Assembly (NCBI GenBank): GCA_002315615.1
Contig: DCHK01000069.1
Location: forward strand, 1 to 64,000
DNA length: 64,000 nt
Reading direction: 5' to 3'
Origin: Bacteroidales bacterium UBA1754
GTDB taxonomy: Bacteria > Bacteroidota > Bacteroidia > Bacteroidales > Paludibacteraceae
The position numbers and the translations under genes are program-made. Below, piece by piece: positions 45,888-53,171 of the stretch (its first letter is position 1; every line of letters begins with the position of its first letter). The notes under the pieces were generated by a model, which was not told where the DNA came from, did not search any database, and was given only the letters and a program-made list of their open reading frames with translations.

Positions 45888-46187
45888 TTATGCGTTTCCG
45901 CCCGTAAAACCGATTATTGGCATCGGGTTGTTTTTGTCATTTTTTGATATGCCGTGTGTAGCATCGTATTTGCTTAAATTGTCTTGCAAGGCAGCCAATA
46001 GTCTGCGAGTATTTTCGGGCGTCATAATAATGCGTGCTTTCACTTGTCCTTTCGGTATGCCTGGCATCATTCTAATAAAATCGAGCACAAATTCCGAGTC
46101 GGAATGCGCTATTACAGCCATATTTGCATAAATTCCATCGGCTACATCTTCTTTGATGTCTATGTTCAGTTGTTTTTCTTCGCTCAT
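45888..46187 (-). CDS. DUF3467 protein
   Basis: The 99-aa protein matches DUF3467: LNIDIKEDVADGIYANMAVI, AHSDSEFVLDFIRMMPGIPK and KARIIMTPENTRRLLAALQDN fill nearly its entire length, and it ends with a flexible tail (NPMPIIGFTGGNA). The family is small, cytoplasmic and of unknown function; I recall it next to rpoC in other Bacteroidales, so its place upstream of gldG here is different. It lies 21 bases before gldG and has its own promoter, so gldG and the HEYGH gene may depend on that promoter. Confidence 0.9.
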   Translation of the reverse strand: MSEEKQLNIDIKEDVADGIYANMAVIAHSDSEFVLDFIRMMPGIPKGQVKARIIMTPENTRRLLAALQDNLSKYDATHGISKNDKNNPMPIIGFTGGNA

Positions 46188-46217
46188 TTTTGTATGTTTT
46201 TTTTGAATTCATTTCTA

Positions 46218-46225
46218 CAAAGGTA
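46218..46225 (-). promoter_or_regulatory. Promoter -7 box for DUF3467-gldG
   Basis: The minus-strand sequence TACCTTTG matches TAnnTTTG, 30 bases before the DUF3467 ATG. Confidence 0.65.
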
Positions 46226-46292
46226 TATAAAATATGTAAAATTTGAAAAAATAAATATTTGCACATTTTTTTGATTTTGTGTAAAAATGCAG

Positions 46293-46300
46293 TAATTTTG
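46293..46300 (+). promoter_or_regulatory. Promoter -7 box for the FadD-like gene
   Basis: TAATTTTG matches TAnnTTTG, 23 bases before the ATG at 46324. Confidence 0.65.
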
Positions 46301-46323
46301 TCGCTCGGTAGAATTGAAAAATT

Positions 46324-47976
46324 ATGATAAAAGAAAATTTTATAGAACTTTTTCAAAAGAGTTTCGTTACTAACTGGGATTTTCCCGCTTATACTGATTA
46401 TGGTACGAGTGTGAATTTTTCTTATGCTCAATTGGCTGCAGAAGTTGCAAAAAAACATATCCTATTCGAAAAGTTGGGAATAAAAAAAGGCGACAAAATT
46501 GCACTGATTGGCACAAATTCTTCCGAGTGGGCAATAACCTATGTGGCAACTGTAACTTATGGCGCCGTAATTGTTCCGATTCTCCCAGATTTCAATCCAA
46601 ATGATGTTCATCAAATTGTAAATCATTCCGATTCAAAAATTTTGTTCTCTACCAAAAGAATATGGGATACATTGCAAGAAGAGAAACTGCATAATATTTT
46701 GGCGGTTTATTCTTTGAATGACAAGAATTTACTTTATGCTGTCGATAATGCAACTTCTATCTCTCGTGATGAAATTGAAAAGCTTTTTGCCGAGAAATAT
46801 GCAAACGGATTTTCGAAAGATGATGTAGTTTATGCAAAAGTTGACAATTCAGAACTTGTTTCAATAAACTATACTTCTGGTACAACAGGCTTCAGCAAAG
46901 GTGTGATGATGAGTGCCAATAATTTGGCAGGAAATGTGGCATTTGGAATTGGTACACGTTTTTTGCGTCAAGGCGAAAATGTGCTGAGTTTCTTGCCACT
47001 ATCTCATGCGTATGGTTGTGCGTTCGAGTTTCTTACAGCCACAGTTTGTGGTAGCCATGTGTATTTTTTTGGAAAAATTCCTGCTCCAAAATTACTCATC
47101 AAAGCATTGCAAGATGTTAAGCCTGTACTGATTGTTTCTGTACCTCTTATATTTGAAAAAATTTATAGAAACAACATCAAACCGCAATTGGAAACTACCA
47201 AGATGCGTTTTGCGTTGAATATTCCATTTTTGCGCACAAAAATATACAACGAAATTTGCGAAAAACTGATTGCTACGCTTGGCGGAAATTTCAGAGAAGT
47301 AATTATTGGTGGCGCTGCGCTGAATAAGGAAGTAGAAGAATTTCTTATGAAAATTAAATTTCCATTTACTGTAGGTTATGGAATGACAGAATGCGGTCCG
47401 CTTATTGCGTACAGCCGATGGCAAGATTATAAGTCAGGTTCGTCTGGAAAAGTGCTTGATACGATGGAAGTGAAAATTTTGTCGAACGACCCACAAAACG
47501 AAGTTGGCGAAATACTTACGCGTGGCGAAAATGTGATGATGGGATATTATAAGAACGACGACAAAACGAGTGAAGTGATTGACGAAGATGGTTGGCTTCA
47601 TACGGGCGACCTTGGTGTGCTTTCTGCCGATGGCGATGTGTATATTCGTGGCAGAAACAAATCGATGATACTTGGTGCAAATGGTCAAAATATCTATCCG
47701 GAAGAGATAGAGGCAAAATTGAATAATATGCCATACGTAATGGAAAGTTTGGTGGTAGAACACGATGGTAAACTTTTTGCGCTTGTCTATCCCGAGGCTG
47801 ATGAAACAATGAATGAGGACAATTTGAAATTGATTATGGATGAGAATCTTAAGAATCTAAATCAAATTGTAGCGCCATACGAAAAGGTGTCTCAAATAAG
47901 AATTTATCCTCACGAGTTCGAGAAGACTCCTAAAAAGAGTATCAAGCGTTATTTGTATAATAAAGTGCTTGATTGA
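46324..47976 (+). CDS. Long-chain fatty acid-CoA ligase (AMP-binding)
   Basis: The 550-aa enzyme forms acyl-CoA by way of an acyl-adenylate. Motifs: SINYTSGTTGFSKGVMMS near 180, the LSFLPLSHAYGCAFE block typical of long-chain synthetases, VGYGMTECGPLIAYS near 352, GWLHTGDLGVLSADGDVYIRG near 420, and the C-terminal KTPKKSIKRYLY with the catalytic lysine. It lacks a signal peptide. It would activate exogenous or recycled fatty acids for phospholipid synthesis; the exact chain length cannot be judged. It is a single-gene unit. Confidence 0.88.
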   Translation: MIKENFIELFQKSFVTNWDFPAYTDYGTSVNFSYAQLAAEVAKKHILFEKLGIKKGDKIALIGTNSSEWAITYVATVTYGAVIVPILPDFNPNDVHQIVNHSDSKILFSTKRIWDTLQEEKLHNILAVYSLNDKNLLYAVDNATSISRDEIEKLFAEKYANGFSKDDVVYAKVDNSELVSINYTSGTTGFSKGVMMSANNLAGNVAFGIGTRFLRQGENVLSFLPLSHAYGCAFEFLTATVCGSHVYFFGKIPAPKLLIKALQDVKPVLIVSVPLIFEKIYRNNIKPQLETTKMRFALNIPFLRTKIYNEICEKLIATLGGNFREVIIGGAALNKEVEEFLMKIKFPFTVGYGMTECGPLIAYSRWQDYKSGSSGKVLDTMEVKILSNDPQNEVGEILTRGENVMMGYYKNDDKTSEVIDEDGWLHTGDLGVLSADGDVYIRGRNKSMILGANGQNIYPEEIEAKLNNMPYVMESLVVEHDGKLFALVYPEADETMNEDNLKLIMDENLKNLNQIVAPYEKVSQIRIYPHEFEKTPKKSIKRYLYNKVLD

Positions 47977-48049
47977 TAGGTTGTTGAATAAAAAATAAAA
48001 GTTTTTGAAAAAAAACATTTATTTTGTGAACAATGTAAAAAAAACCTAT

Positions 48050-48057
48050 TATCTTTG
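48050..48057 (+). promoter_or_regulatory. Promoter -7 box for the small lipoprotein
   Basis: TATCTTTG matches TAnnTTTG. It lies 58 bases before the ATG, giving an AT-rich leader of roughly 50 nt, longer than at most genes in this window. Confidence 0.75.
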
Positions 48058-48114
48058 CAGTGATTTTAGAAAAGAGTTAATGTTAATTGTTTAATTATTA
48101 AAAACTAAGTAAAA

Positions 48115-48315
48115 ATGAAAAAGTTAATGTTGTTTTTCGCTGTTGCAACTGCTGTGTCTTTTGCATCTTGTGGTTCAAAACAAGCTGAAGCTACTGAAGA
48201 AGTAATCGATTCTGCTGCTGTTGTTGCTGAAGAAGTAATTGATTCTGCTGCTATCGTTGCTGATTCTGTTGTTGCAGAAGTTGTTGATTCAGCTGTTGCT
48301 GTAGTTGCTGAATAA
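48115..48315 (+). CDS. Small acidic repeat lipoprotein
   Basis: The 66-aa precursor has a lipoprotein signal (MKKLMLFFAVATAVSFASC, Cys19). The mature 48 residues are nearly all V, A, E, D, S and I, and contain the repeated unit EEVIDSAAVVAEEVIDSAAIVA followed by a looser DSVVAEVVDSAVAVVAE. Codon use is strikingly uniform (GCT, GTT, GAA), as in highly expressed genes. A strong promoter and a strong terminator frame it, so it is a free-standing transcript. It could be an abundant envelope lipoprotein playing an Lpp-like filler or scaffold role, but that is speculation; no family was recognised. Confidence 0.8.
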   Translation: MKKLMLFFAVATAVSFASCGSKQAEATEEVIDSAAVVAEEVIDSAAIVADSVVAEVVDSAVAVVAE

Positions 48316-48332
48316 TTCAGTAAAAACAGACA

Positions 48333-48368
48333 AAAAAAATAGGTCGCTTTTTAGCGACCTATTTTTTT
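48333..48368. terminator. Terminator after the small lipoprotein gene
   Basis: ATAGGTCGCT pairs with AGCGACCTAT around a TTTT loop, flanked by A8 and T7; it could also serve the convergent methylase gene. Confidence 0.92.
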
Positions 48369-48394
48369 ATGCCCACTTTTATGGTGGTTGCAGT

Positions 48395-49558
48395 CTAATC
48401 AAAGTCAAACAATGAAGGTTCATTAGTTGGCATAAATTTCTTGAATGAAATAGGCAAACAGGTGTTCTCTAAACTTTTTTGTGAAAATAAAAATCTGCCA
48501 TCACAAATAAATCCCAGTTCATACCAATTTACTTGATTTAGTTCTTTGCATACTTCTTCGATGTCTATTTTTTGATTTTTTGGGAAAATGGCTAAAATAG
48601 AACCATCATAATTTTTACATTCGTGTGTAAAAAACGGAGTTTTATTTCTTGTCTTGGCATTTACATATATTCTTTTTTCGTTTGAGATATAATGATTTCT
48701 TCCCCATTGCCACCAATTGCTTTCATCAAACTTTTTGATACCTCTGTTTAGTAATTCTTCTTTATGACCAAACAAGAATTCGTTTGTTGTGTTGTAAATC
48801 ATACGTTTTGTATTTCCTGTCTTGGCAGTAAATGAGCAAACAAAATCAGTATTACCAAATTCTTCATTTGTGAAGATATTATCAGCACCACTGACAGCTC
48901 CTACTTTTACAAAAAATAAATTTTTGAAACGTAAAGGGTATGAGTTGTCGGTAAACATAAGTTGCCCATTGCTGCAGATAAATTCTTTTGTTATATTTGT
49001 TTTTCTACTAAAATTGTTTTTCTCAAAACGGAAAATAACACAATTGGGGTTGAAACCTTTGAAAATTCGCTGGTCACCTAAGTCTATTAAATCTGTAATT
49101 GTACCGTTCTCGTATATAAATTGATTTAATTTTATGCTTGATGTTGCTTTGAAAAAATCTCTCGGAGTGATAAATATCAGTTCTCCATGTTCGGTTAAAT
49201 GATAGATACACTTTTCGATAAAAAACAAGTAAAGATTGCTTCGCTCATCAAATAATCTTGATCTTAGTTTCTTTTTCGTGCTTACTTCAATATCTTGATA
49301 ACGTACGTACGGAGGATTCCCGATTATTGTATCAAATTTTTCTGAAATTGGATAATCAAAGAAATCCATATTTAAGGCATTGTTTGGACAATGAATTTTG
49401 TCATATTCTATGCCTACGCAATTTGGGATTTCATTGAAAAATGCGCCGTCGCCACAAGAAGGCTCTAAAATGCGACCATCGTTTTTTCTCAAAGTGAGCA
49501 TTTCTGCAACAATACTTTGTGGGGTAAATACTTGCCCTAAATTTTCAACATTATACAT
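48395..49558 (-). CDS. Type II N6-adenine DNA methyltransferase
   Basis: The 387-aa protein is a gamma-class amino-methyltransferase (motif order X, I, IV, then TRD). Motif X is GQVFTPQSIVAEML at residues 8-21, motif I is ILEPSCGDGAFF at 30-41, and the catalytic motif IV is NPPY at 81-84, followed by VRYQDI. The C-terminal half (about 180-387) is the target-recognition domain. It protects host DNA against the nuclease encoded just upstream; the two genes overlap by 8 bases on the minus strand. The recognition sequence cannot be predicted by eye. Confidence 0.88.
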   Translation of the reverse strand: MYNVENLGQVFTPQSIVAEMLTLRKNDGRILEPSCGDGAFFNEIPNCVGIEYDKIHCPNNALNMDFFDYPISEKFDTIIGNPPYVRYQDIEVSTKKKLRSRLFDERSNLYLFFIEKCIYHLTEHGELIFITPRDFFKATSSIKLNQFIYENGTITDLIDLGDQRIFKGFNPNCVIFRFEKNNFSRKTNITKEFICSNGQLMFTDNSYPLRFKNLFFVKVGAVSGADNIFTNEEFGNTDFVCSFTAKTGNTKRMIYNTTNEFLFGHKEELLNRGIKKFDESNWWQWGRNHYISNEKRIYVNAKTRNKTPFFTHECKNYDGSILAIFPKNQKIDIEEVCKELNQVNWYELGFICDGRFLFSQKSLENTCLPISFKKFMPTNEPSLFDFD

Positions 49559-50207
49559 ATTCAGGGAAGTATTTTTTGAAATTGAAATAAATGTCAGAAC
49601 GAAGTTTAATAGACTCGCCCAAAGTTCCTAAAATTAACTTCGCTGCATCAAAAAAATCTCTATGATAAACTTCTCTATTACAATTCCATTTACATTGAAA
49701 AGGAAGATTGTTGCCATTTGGAGTTAGTGTTTTTATTCCTTTTAGGGTAGTGCAGAAAACATCAGAAAAATCTTGTTTATTTACAATTAAGAAAAAATAA
49801 TCTTTGTCTTTTTTGTGCCCAAAGTTTTCTGCCAATTTTTGAAAATAAGGCAACCATGAAATTTCATTACCGAACGAAGGTTTTATGCCTGTTAATGCAT
49901 AAAATATACCTAACTTGCAATTAAGATTATCTGCATGAGTGGTGTCGGTAACTTTTATGTTTATTGGAATAAATTCCTTTGTTTTGGTATTCTCAATTAC
50001 CAAGTCGTACCATTCTCTTGCATTTGGTCGACTAAGGGAATATCCATTTTCAAAATTGTAACTACTTTCTAAAAAATTGAGAATTTCATCTTCATTTATA
50101 GCGGAGTTTATTCTTCCGTCTTGTGTTGTTTTAGAAAGCGAAAGTTCTTTGCTATTAGAAAGAAACTCGCAAATGTTGGATAAAATTTTGGGGACTGCGT
50201 TTTCCAT
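49551..50207 (-). CDS. Putative type II restriction endonuclease
   Basis: The 218-aa protein is assigned as the nuclease mainly from its 8-base overlap with a methylase gene and a PD-(D/E)xK-like arrangement: D68 in REWYDLVIEN and N83-I84-K85 in FIPINIKVTDTT. The N in place of the usual D/E is a variation. Other blocks: FYALTGIKPSFGNEISWLPY, DKDYFFLIVNKQDFSDVF and GNNLPFQCKWNCNREVYHRDFFDAA, which read as a compact globular enzyme. No family name was recalled with certainty. A 9-bp inverted repeat sits directly before its ATG. No controller (C-protein) gene is nearby. Confidence 0.7.
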   Translation of the reverse strand: MENAVPKILSNICEFLSNSKELSLSKTTQDGRINSAINEDEILNFLESSYNFENGYSLSRPNAREWYDLVIENTKTKEFIPINIKVTDTTHADNLNCKLGIFYALTGIKPSFGNEISWLPYFQKLAENFGHKKDKDYFFLIVNKQDFSDVFCTTLKGIKTLTPNGNNLPFQCKWNCNREVYHRDFFDAAKLILGTLGESIKLRSDIYFNFKKYFPEYV

Positions 50208-50210
50208 TTT

Positions 50211-50240
50211 GATTGATAGCTTTGCGCATTACTATCAATC
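50211..50240 (-). promoter_or_regulatory. Inverted repeat directly upstream of the restriction endonuclease start
   Basis: Perfect 9-bp arms GATTGATAG and CTATCAATC with a 12-base spacer end 3 bases before the ATG at 50207. In mRNA it would form a hairpin against the start codon; in DNA it could be an operator. No T-run follows on the minus strand. Confidence 0.65.
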
Positions 50241-50252
50241 CGACGAGAACGC

Positions 50253-50466
50253 AAAAAAGAAAGGTGTGAAGTTTCTTATTGCGTTACCAAGGCAACCCTG
50301 CAAGGAAACCTTCGCCCTCAAATAAGACACTCACACCAATCGGTGTAAGCATCACTATTAAATTAAGGGCGAAAGAAGTACCTATACAAGATATTCTTTC
50401 ATTTATTATTTCTGTGTTTTATTTCCGTAAAAGTTTGCAGGGTTTTCGGTAAACGCGAAATAATAG
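50253..50466 (-). ncRNA. Structured noncoding RNA candidate (6S-like rod)
   Basis: No open frame fits this part, yet it is rich in nested complementarity. P1: 50279-50288 with 50448-50459 (one bulged A). P2: AACCCTGCAA 50294-50303 with TTGCAGGGTT 50435-50444. P3: TTCGCCCT 50311-50318 with AGGGCGAA 50366-50373. P4: ACACC 50333-50337 with GGTGT 50342-50346. A competing hairpin pairs GAAAGAA 50371-50377 with TTCTTTC 50394-50400. A full promoter faces it on the minus strand (50473-50501), predicting a start near 50466. A T-rich stretch (minus TTTCTTTTTT, 50253-50262) is a plausible 3' end. The rod with an asymmetric bulge recalls 6S RNA; I recall a Bacteroidales RNA family of this type, but cannot confirm identity. 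Alternatives are a defence-linked RNA or a long leader of the endonuclease. Confidence 0.6.
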
Positions 50467-50472
50467 CTAATG

Positions 50473-50501
50473 CAAATTTATAATATGTATATTAGTTCAA
50501 A
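50473..50501 (-). promoter_or_regulatory. Full Bacteroidota promoter driving the noncoding RNA
   Basis: Minus strand: -33 TTTG (50498-50501), 17-base spacer, -7 TAAATTTG (50473-50480). The -33 element overlaps the last codons of the gene at 50497-50736. Confidence 0.75.
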
Positions 50502-50736
50502 TTTTCTGTTTCTTGTTGTTTTCTTCTAAAAATTCTTCATATAGTGCGACATTTCCCAAATGCCAGAATTTAGTTTCTTCATTTTCTAATTTATAGTACG
50601 TTTCGGAACAATAAAAATCGTGTAAGGCTTGCATCGAAGAAATGTGTTTTTCTTCGGCAATCAATTGTGCCACAGCAGAGATTTTGCCAGGTAAAAGTAG
50701 AAACAAATTTCCATTTGTAATAGTTGGGATAGTCAT
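50497..50736 (-). CDS. Small protein, third gene of DUF3791/DUF3990 cassette
   Basis: The 79-aa protein (MTIPTITNGNLFLLLPGKIS...) is acidic to neutral and helical in character (AVAQLIAEEKHISSMQALHDFYCSETYYKLENEETKFWHLGNVALYEEFLE in parts). I recall a similar short protein following DUF3990 genes, sometimes grouped with DUF3791, but cannot be certain. Its ATG overlaps the stop of the DUF3990 gene by 4 bases, so the three genes are translationally coupled. A binding-partner or antitoxin role is inferred only from this arrangement. Confidence 0.65.
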   Translation of the reverse strand: MTIPTITNGNLFLLLPGKISAVAQLIAEEKHISSMQALHDFYCSETYYKLENEETKFWHLGNVALYEEFLEENNKKQKI

Positions 50737-51209
50737 GATTTTATCAATTTTGCTTCTATAAAAGTTAAACTTTGCAAAGCCTTTTGCGTATGAAATAAAA
50801 TTTGATCTACCAAATCGTATGTTTTTAGTTGCAAAATGAGTGTCGGTTTGTCAATGAAACCTTGCTCGTACAACGAAAAGCATGCATAAACACGGTCATT
50901 AGCAACGGGTCCCAAAACGACATCATATTCGTGAGAAAATCCTTTTTGCGTTCTGTTTTTCATCACGAAATCAATCCATTGTTCGTTTGGTTTTTCAAAA
51001 ATATTTTTTTTCAAAATAAAGTTTTCGTCCCAATTGTATATGTTCACGTATCCAATATTTGATGTTTGAGTAAGCTTTCTGCGCACCCAACTTTCGGCTT
51101 GCTCAAAACTTGTGGTTGTATAAAAACCTGCACCAAAATCAAGTGTGCGATTAGGTGGTAGTATTTGTGGTTTTTCTACAATGTTGGTACTTCCGTGATA
51201 TATTATCAT
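50733..51209 (-). CDS. DUF3990 protein, ADP-ribosyltransferase-like
   Basis: The 158-aa protein matches DUF3990: MIIYHGSTNIVEKPQILPPN at the N-terminus with the Y-H-G segment (residues 4-6), DFGAGFYTTTSFEQAESWVR near 24-43, and HEYDVVLGPVANDRVYACF near 92-110. The H-G ... GFYTT ... pattern resembles the NAD-binding core of ADP-ribosyltransferases, the fold proposed for this family. The target is unknown. It overlaps the flanking small genes by 4 bases on both sides. The arrangement resembles a toxin gene held between partner genes, but no activity has been shown here. Confidence 0.75.
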   Translation of the reverse strand: MIIYHGSTNIVEKPQILPPNRTLDFGAGFYTTTSFEQAESWVRRKLTQTSNIGYVNIYNWDENFILKKNIFEKPNEQWIDFVMKNRTQKGFSHEYDVVLGPVANDRVYACFSLYEQGFIDKPTLILQLKTYDLVDQILFHTQKALQSLTFIEAKLIKS

Positions 51210-51418
51210 TGTTGGTTGTTGATTAAATTATCTATTTCTTCCATCAACCATTGCGCGCTTTGAGTGTGCAATATCTCGTAATTTTTGCTAAGGTAAGAGA
51301 TAATATCGTATTTTTCAAAAAGTTCGAGCGTGTTTTTCCCATCAAGGTGTTTGTGCACTTTGTATTGTTCTATACAAAACGAAACAAAAAATAATATTTC
51401 ACTTTCATTGTTCTTCAT
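51206..51418 (-). CDS. DUF3791 protein, first gene of the cassette
   Basis: The 70-aa protein (FFVSFCIEQYKVHKHLDGKNTLELFEKYDIISYLSKNYEILHTQSAQWLMEEIDNLI in consecutive helices) fits the DUF3791 family: a short alpha-helical protein usually encoded directly before DUF3990. Its stop overlaps the DUF3990 start by 4 bases. It lies only 9 bases downstream of the amylase stop on the same strand, so the cassette may be read from the amylase transcript; no separate TAnnTTTG box was seen in that gap. Confidence 0.75.
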   Translation of the reverse strand: MKNNESEILFFVSFCIEQYKVHKHLDGKNTLELFEKYDIISYLSKNYEILHTQSAQWLMEEIDNLINNQQ

Positions 51419-51427
51419 TGTTGTTTT

Positions 51428-53110
51428 TTAGAACTTGTATTTCAAAATTTTCCCACTTTGTGCAGGCAAACTAACCTGAATGTGGCGCGTGAAATTTTCT
51501 TCTTTGCTGTTTTTGTCGAGCAAATTAACGGTTTTTCCCTTTTGCGCAGTTTCTATGTGTAAGAAATCAAGCACTTCGTCGGTAATATCTACAATGATTT
51601 CTGCTTCTTTATTGTTAAAATTGGCAACAACCATAATTACTTCTTTGCCAGCGCAACGCAAAAATGCGTATTGATGTGCACTGTCGAAAAATGGATTTTC
51701 GTAGTTTAGCCACATCAAATCGTAAAAAACGCCTTCGCGTAATGCCTTTTCGCTATTAAGCAGTGGTATCAGTGTAGTGTAGAACTTGCGAATTTCTTTT
51801 TCGCTTTCGGTGAGTAGTTTTTCGTTGAAGTTGCCATTGTTTATCCATCGTGTAACGCAATCTACATTCCAATAGTCGAAAATGGTGGTGCGTCCGTCCA
51901 AACCACTGAAACCTTCTTTATTCATTCCCGCTTCTCCGAGTTCTTGCCCGAAGTAGAGTAGAAACGGATTTTTATTCATTGTGGCTGATACGATATTTGC
52001 TGCAAAACCCGCTTTTGCATTTTGTGCGAAAAAGTCTGAGGCAATACGTTGCTCGTCGTGGTTTTCAAGGAAATTGAGCATTCGTTCTTGTATGCCTTCA
52101 TTGCTTTTCCAACAATTACTGATGTTGCTTGTCGGCGTTTCGCCTCGTGTAGCAGCACGCAGTGTATCGTAAAGTCCTACTTTGTCATATAAGTAGTCAA
52201 AATTGCCGTAATCCAAGAAGTTGCGATAAATGTTTGGATTGTAATTTTCTGCAATAAAAATAATTTTTGGGAATGCTTTTTTTACTTCGGCAATTGCCCA
52301 ATGCCAAAATTCCACAGGAACCATTTCTGCCATATCGCAACGAAATCCATCTACGCCTTTGGCTGCCCAAAAGAGCAAAATGTTGCACATTTTTTGCCAA
52401 GTGTCAGGAATTGGGTCGAAACAACGTTCGCCAGTGAAATAATTTATGCCATAATTTAGTTTTACGGTTTCGTACCAATCGTTGATGCTTGGGTGTGCGT
52501 GAAAACAATCGTTGCCTGTTGCTTTTGCTGGCATTTCGAGATAATCGCCTTGTTGCTCATCGTGCAAACTGAACTGTGGAGCAAATGCTTCATTTTGAAT
52601 GTAATAAAAATTATTGTGTGGAGCAAAACCTAAGTTTTGATTGTCAGTTTCGCCAAGGTCGTTGGTGCGTTTGTAGCGACTATCAGAATAATATTCGCGC
52701 GCCACGTGGTTTGGTACAAAATCTATGATAACTTTCAAATCTGCGGCGTGCGAACGCTCAAGCAAATCTTCGAATTCGCTCATTCTTTTCTTTACGTTTT
52801 CTGCCAAGTCGGGCGAAACATCATAGTAGTCTTTCACTGCGTATGGCGAGCCTGCTTTCCCTTTTACTACTGCAGGGTGGTTGCGCTTGATGCCGTACGC
52901 TGTATAGTCGGTTTGTGTGGCGTGTTCTAATATACCAGTGTACCAAATGTGGGTGAATCCCATCTTTTTTATCTCGGTGAGTGCTTTTTCGGTGAAAGCG
53001 TTAAATTTTCCGCAACCATTTTCTTCTATTGTGCCGTTTTCTATATTGGCATTTTTCTTGTTTCCAAAAAGTCGTGTAAACACTTGGTATATAACTACTT
53101 TTTCGCTCAT
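51428..53110 (-). CDS. Cytoplasmic alpha-amylase family (GH13) enzyme
   Basis: The 560-aa protein starts MSEKVVIYQVFTRLFGNKK with no signal peptide, so it acts on internal glucans. The barrel shows IIDFVPNHVAREYYS (region I), GVDGFRCDMAEMVP (region II, catalytic Asp), KIIFIAENYNPNIY (region III, catalytic Glu) and NFLENHDEQRIAS (region IV, Asp). A beta-domain follows to the end (VMVVANFNNKEAEIIVDITDE and SGKILKYKF). With the phosphorylase, synthase and phosphohexomutase genes nearby it probably degrades or remodels glycogen or maltodextrins. It lies upstream of the DUF3791/DUF3990 cassette on the same strand. Confidence 0.88.
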   Translation of the reverse strand: MSEKVVIYQVFTRLFGNKKNANIENGTIEENGCGKFNAFTEKALTEIKKMGFTHIWYTGILEHATQTDYTAYGIKRNHPAVVKGKAGSPYAVKDYYDVSPDLAENVKKRMSEFEDLLERSHAADLKVIIDFVPNHVAREYYSDSRYKRTNDLGETDNQNLGFAPHNNFYYIQNEAFAPQFSLHDEQQGDYLEMPAKATGNDCFHAHPSINDWYETVKLNYGINYFTGERCFDPIPDTWQKMCNILLFWAAKGVDGFRCDMAEMVPVEFWHWAIAEVKKAFPKIIFIAENYNPNIYRNFLDYGNFDYLYDKVGLYDTLRAATRGETPTSNISNCWKSNEGIQERMLNFLENHDEQRIASDFFAQNAKAGFAANIVSATMNKNPFLLYFGQELGEAGMNKEGFSGLDGRTTIFDYWNVDCVTRWINNGNFNEKLLTESEKEIRKFYTTLIPLLNSEKALREGVFYDLMWLNYENPFFDSAHQYAFLRCAGKEVIMVVANFNNKEAEIIVDITDEVLDFLHIETAQKGKTVNLLDKNSKEENFTRHIQVSLPAQSGKILKYKF

Positions 53111-53171
53111 TGTTAGATTCGTTGATTTTTATAATTTGTTATTTGAACAACTCGCCCAATTTTTTTTTTGT

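Noticed and set aside
50217..50224. Plus-strand TAGCTTTG as a promoter
   Set aside because: It matches the -7 consensus but no plus-strand gene follows; it falls between the arms of the inverted repeat before the endonuclease.
50279..50459. Nested inverted repeats as an integron attC site
   Set aside because: No integron integrase or cassette array is present, the core-site sequences are absent and a promoter points into the region.
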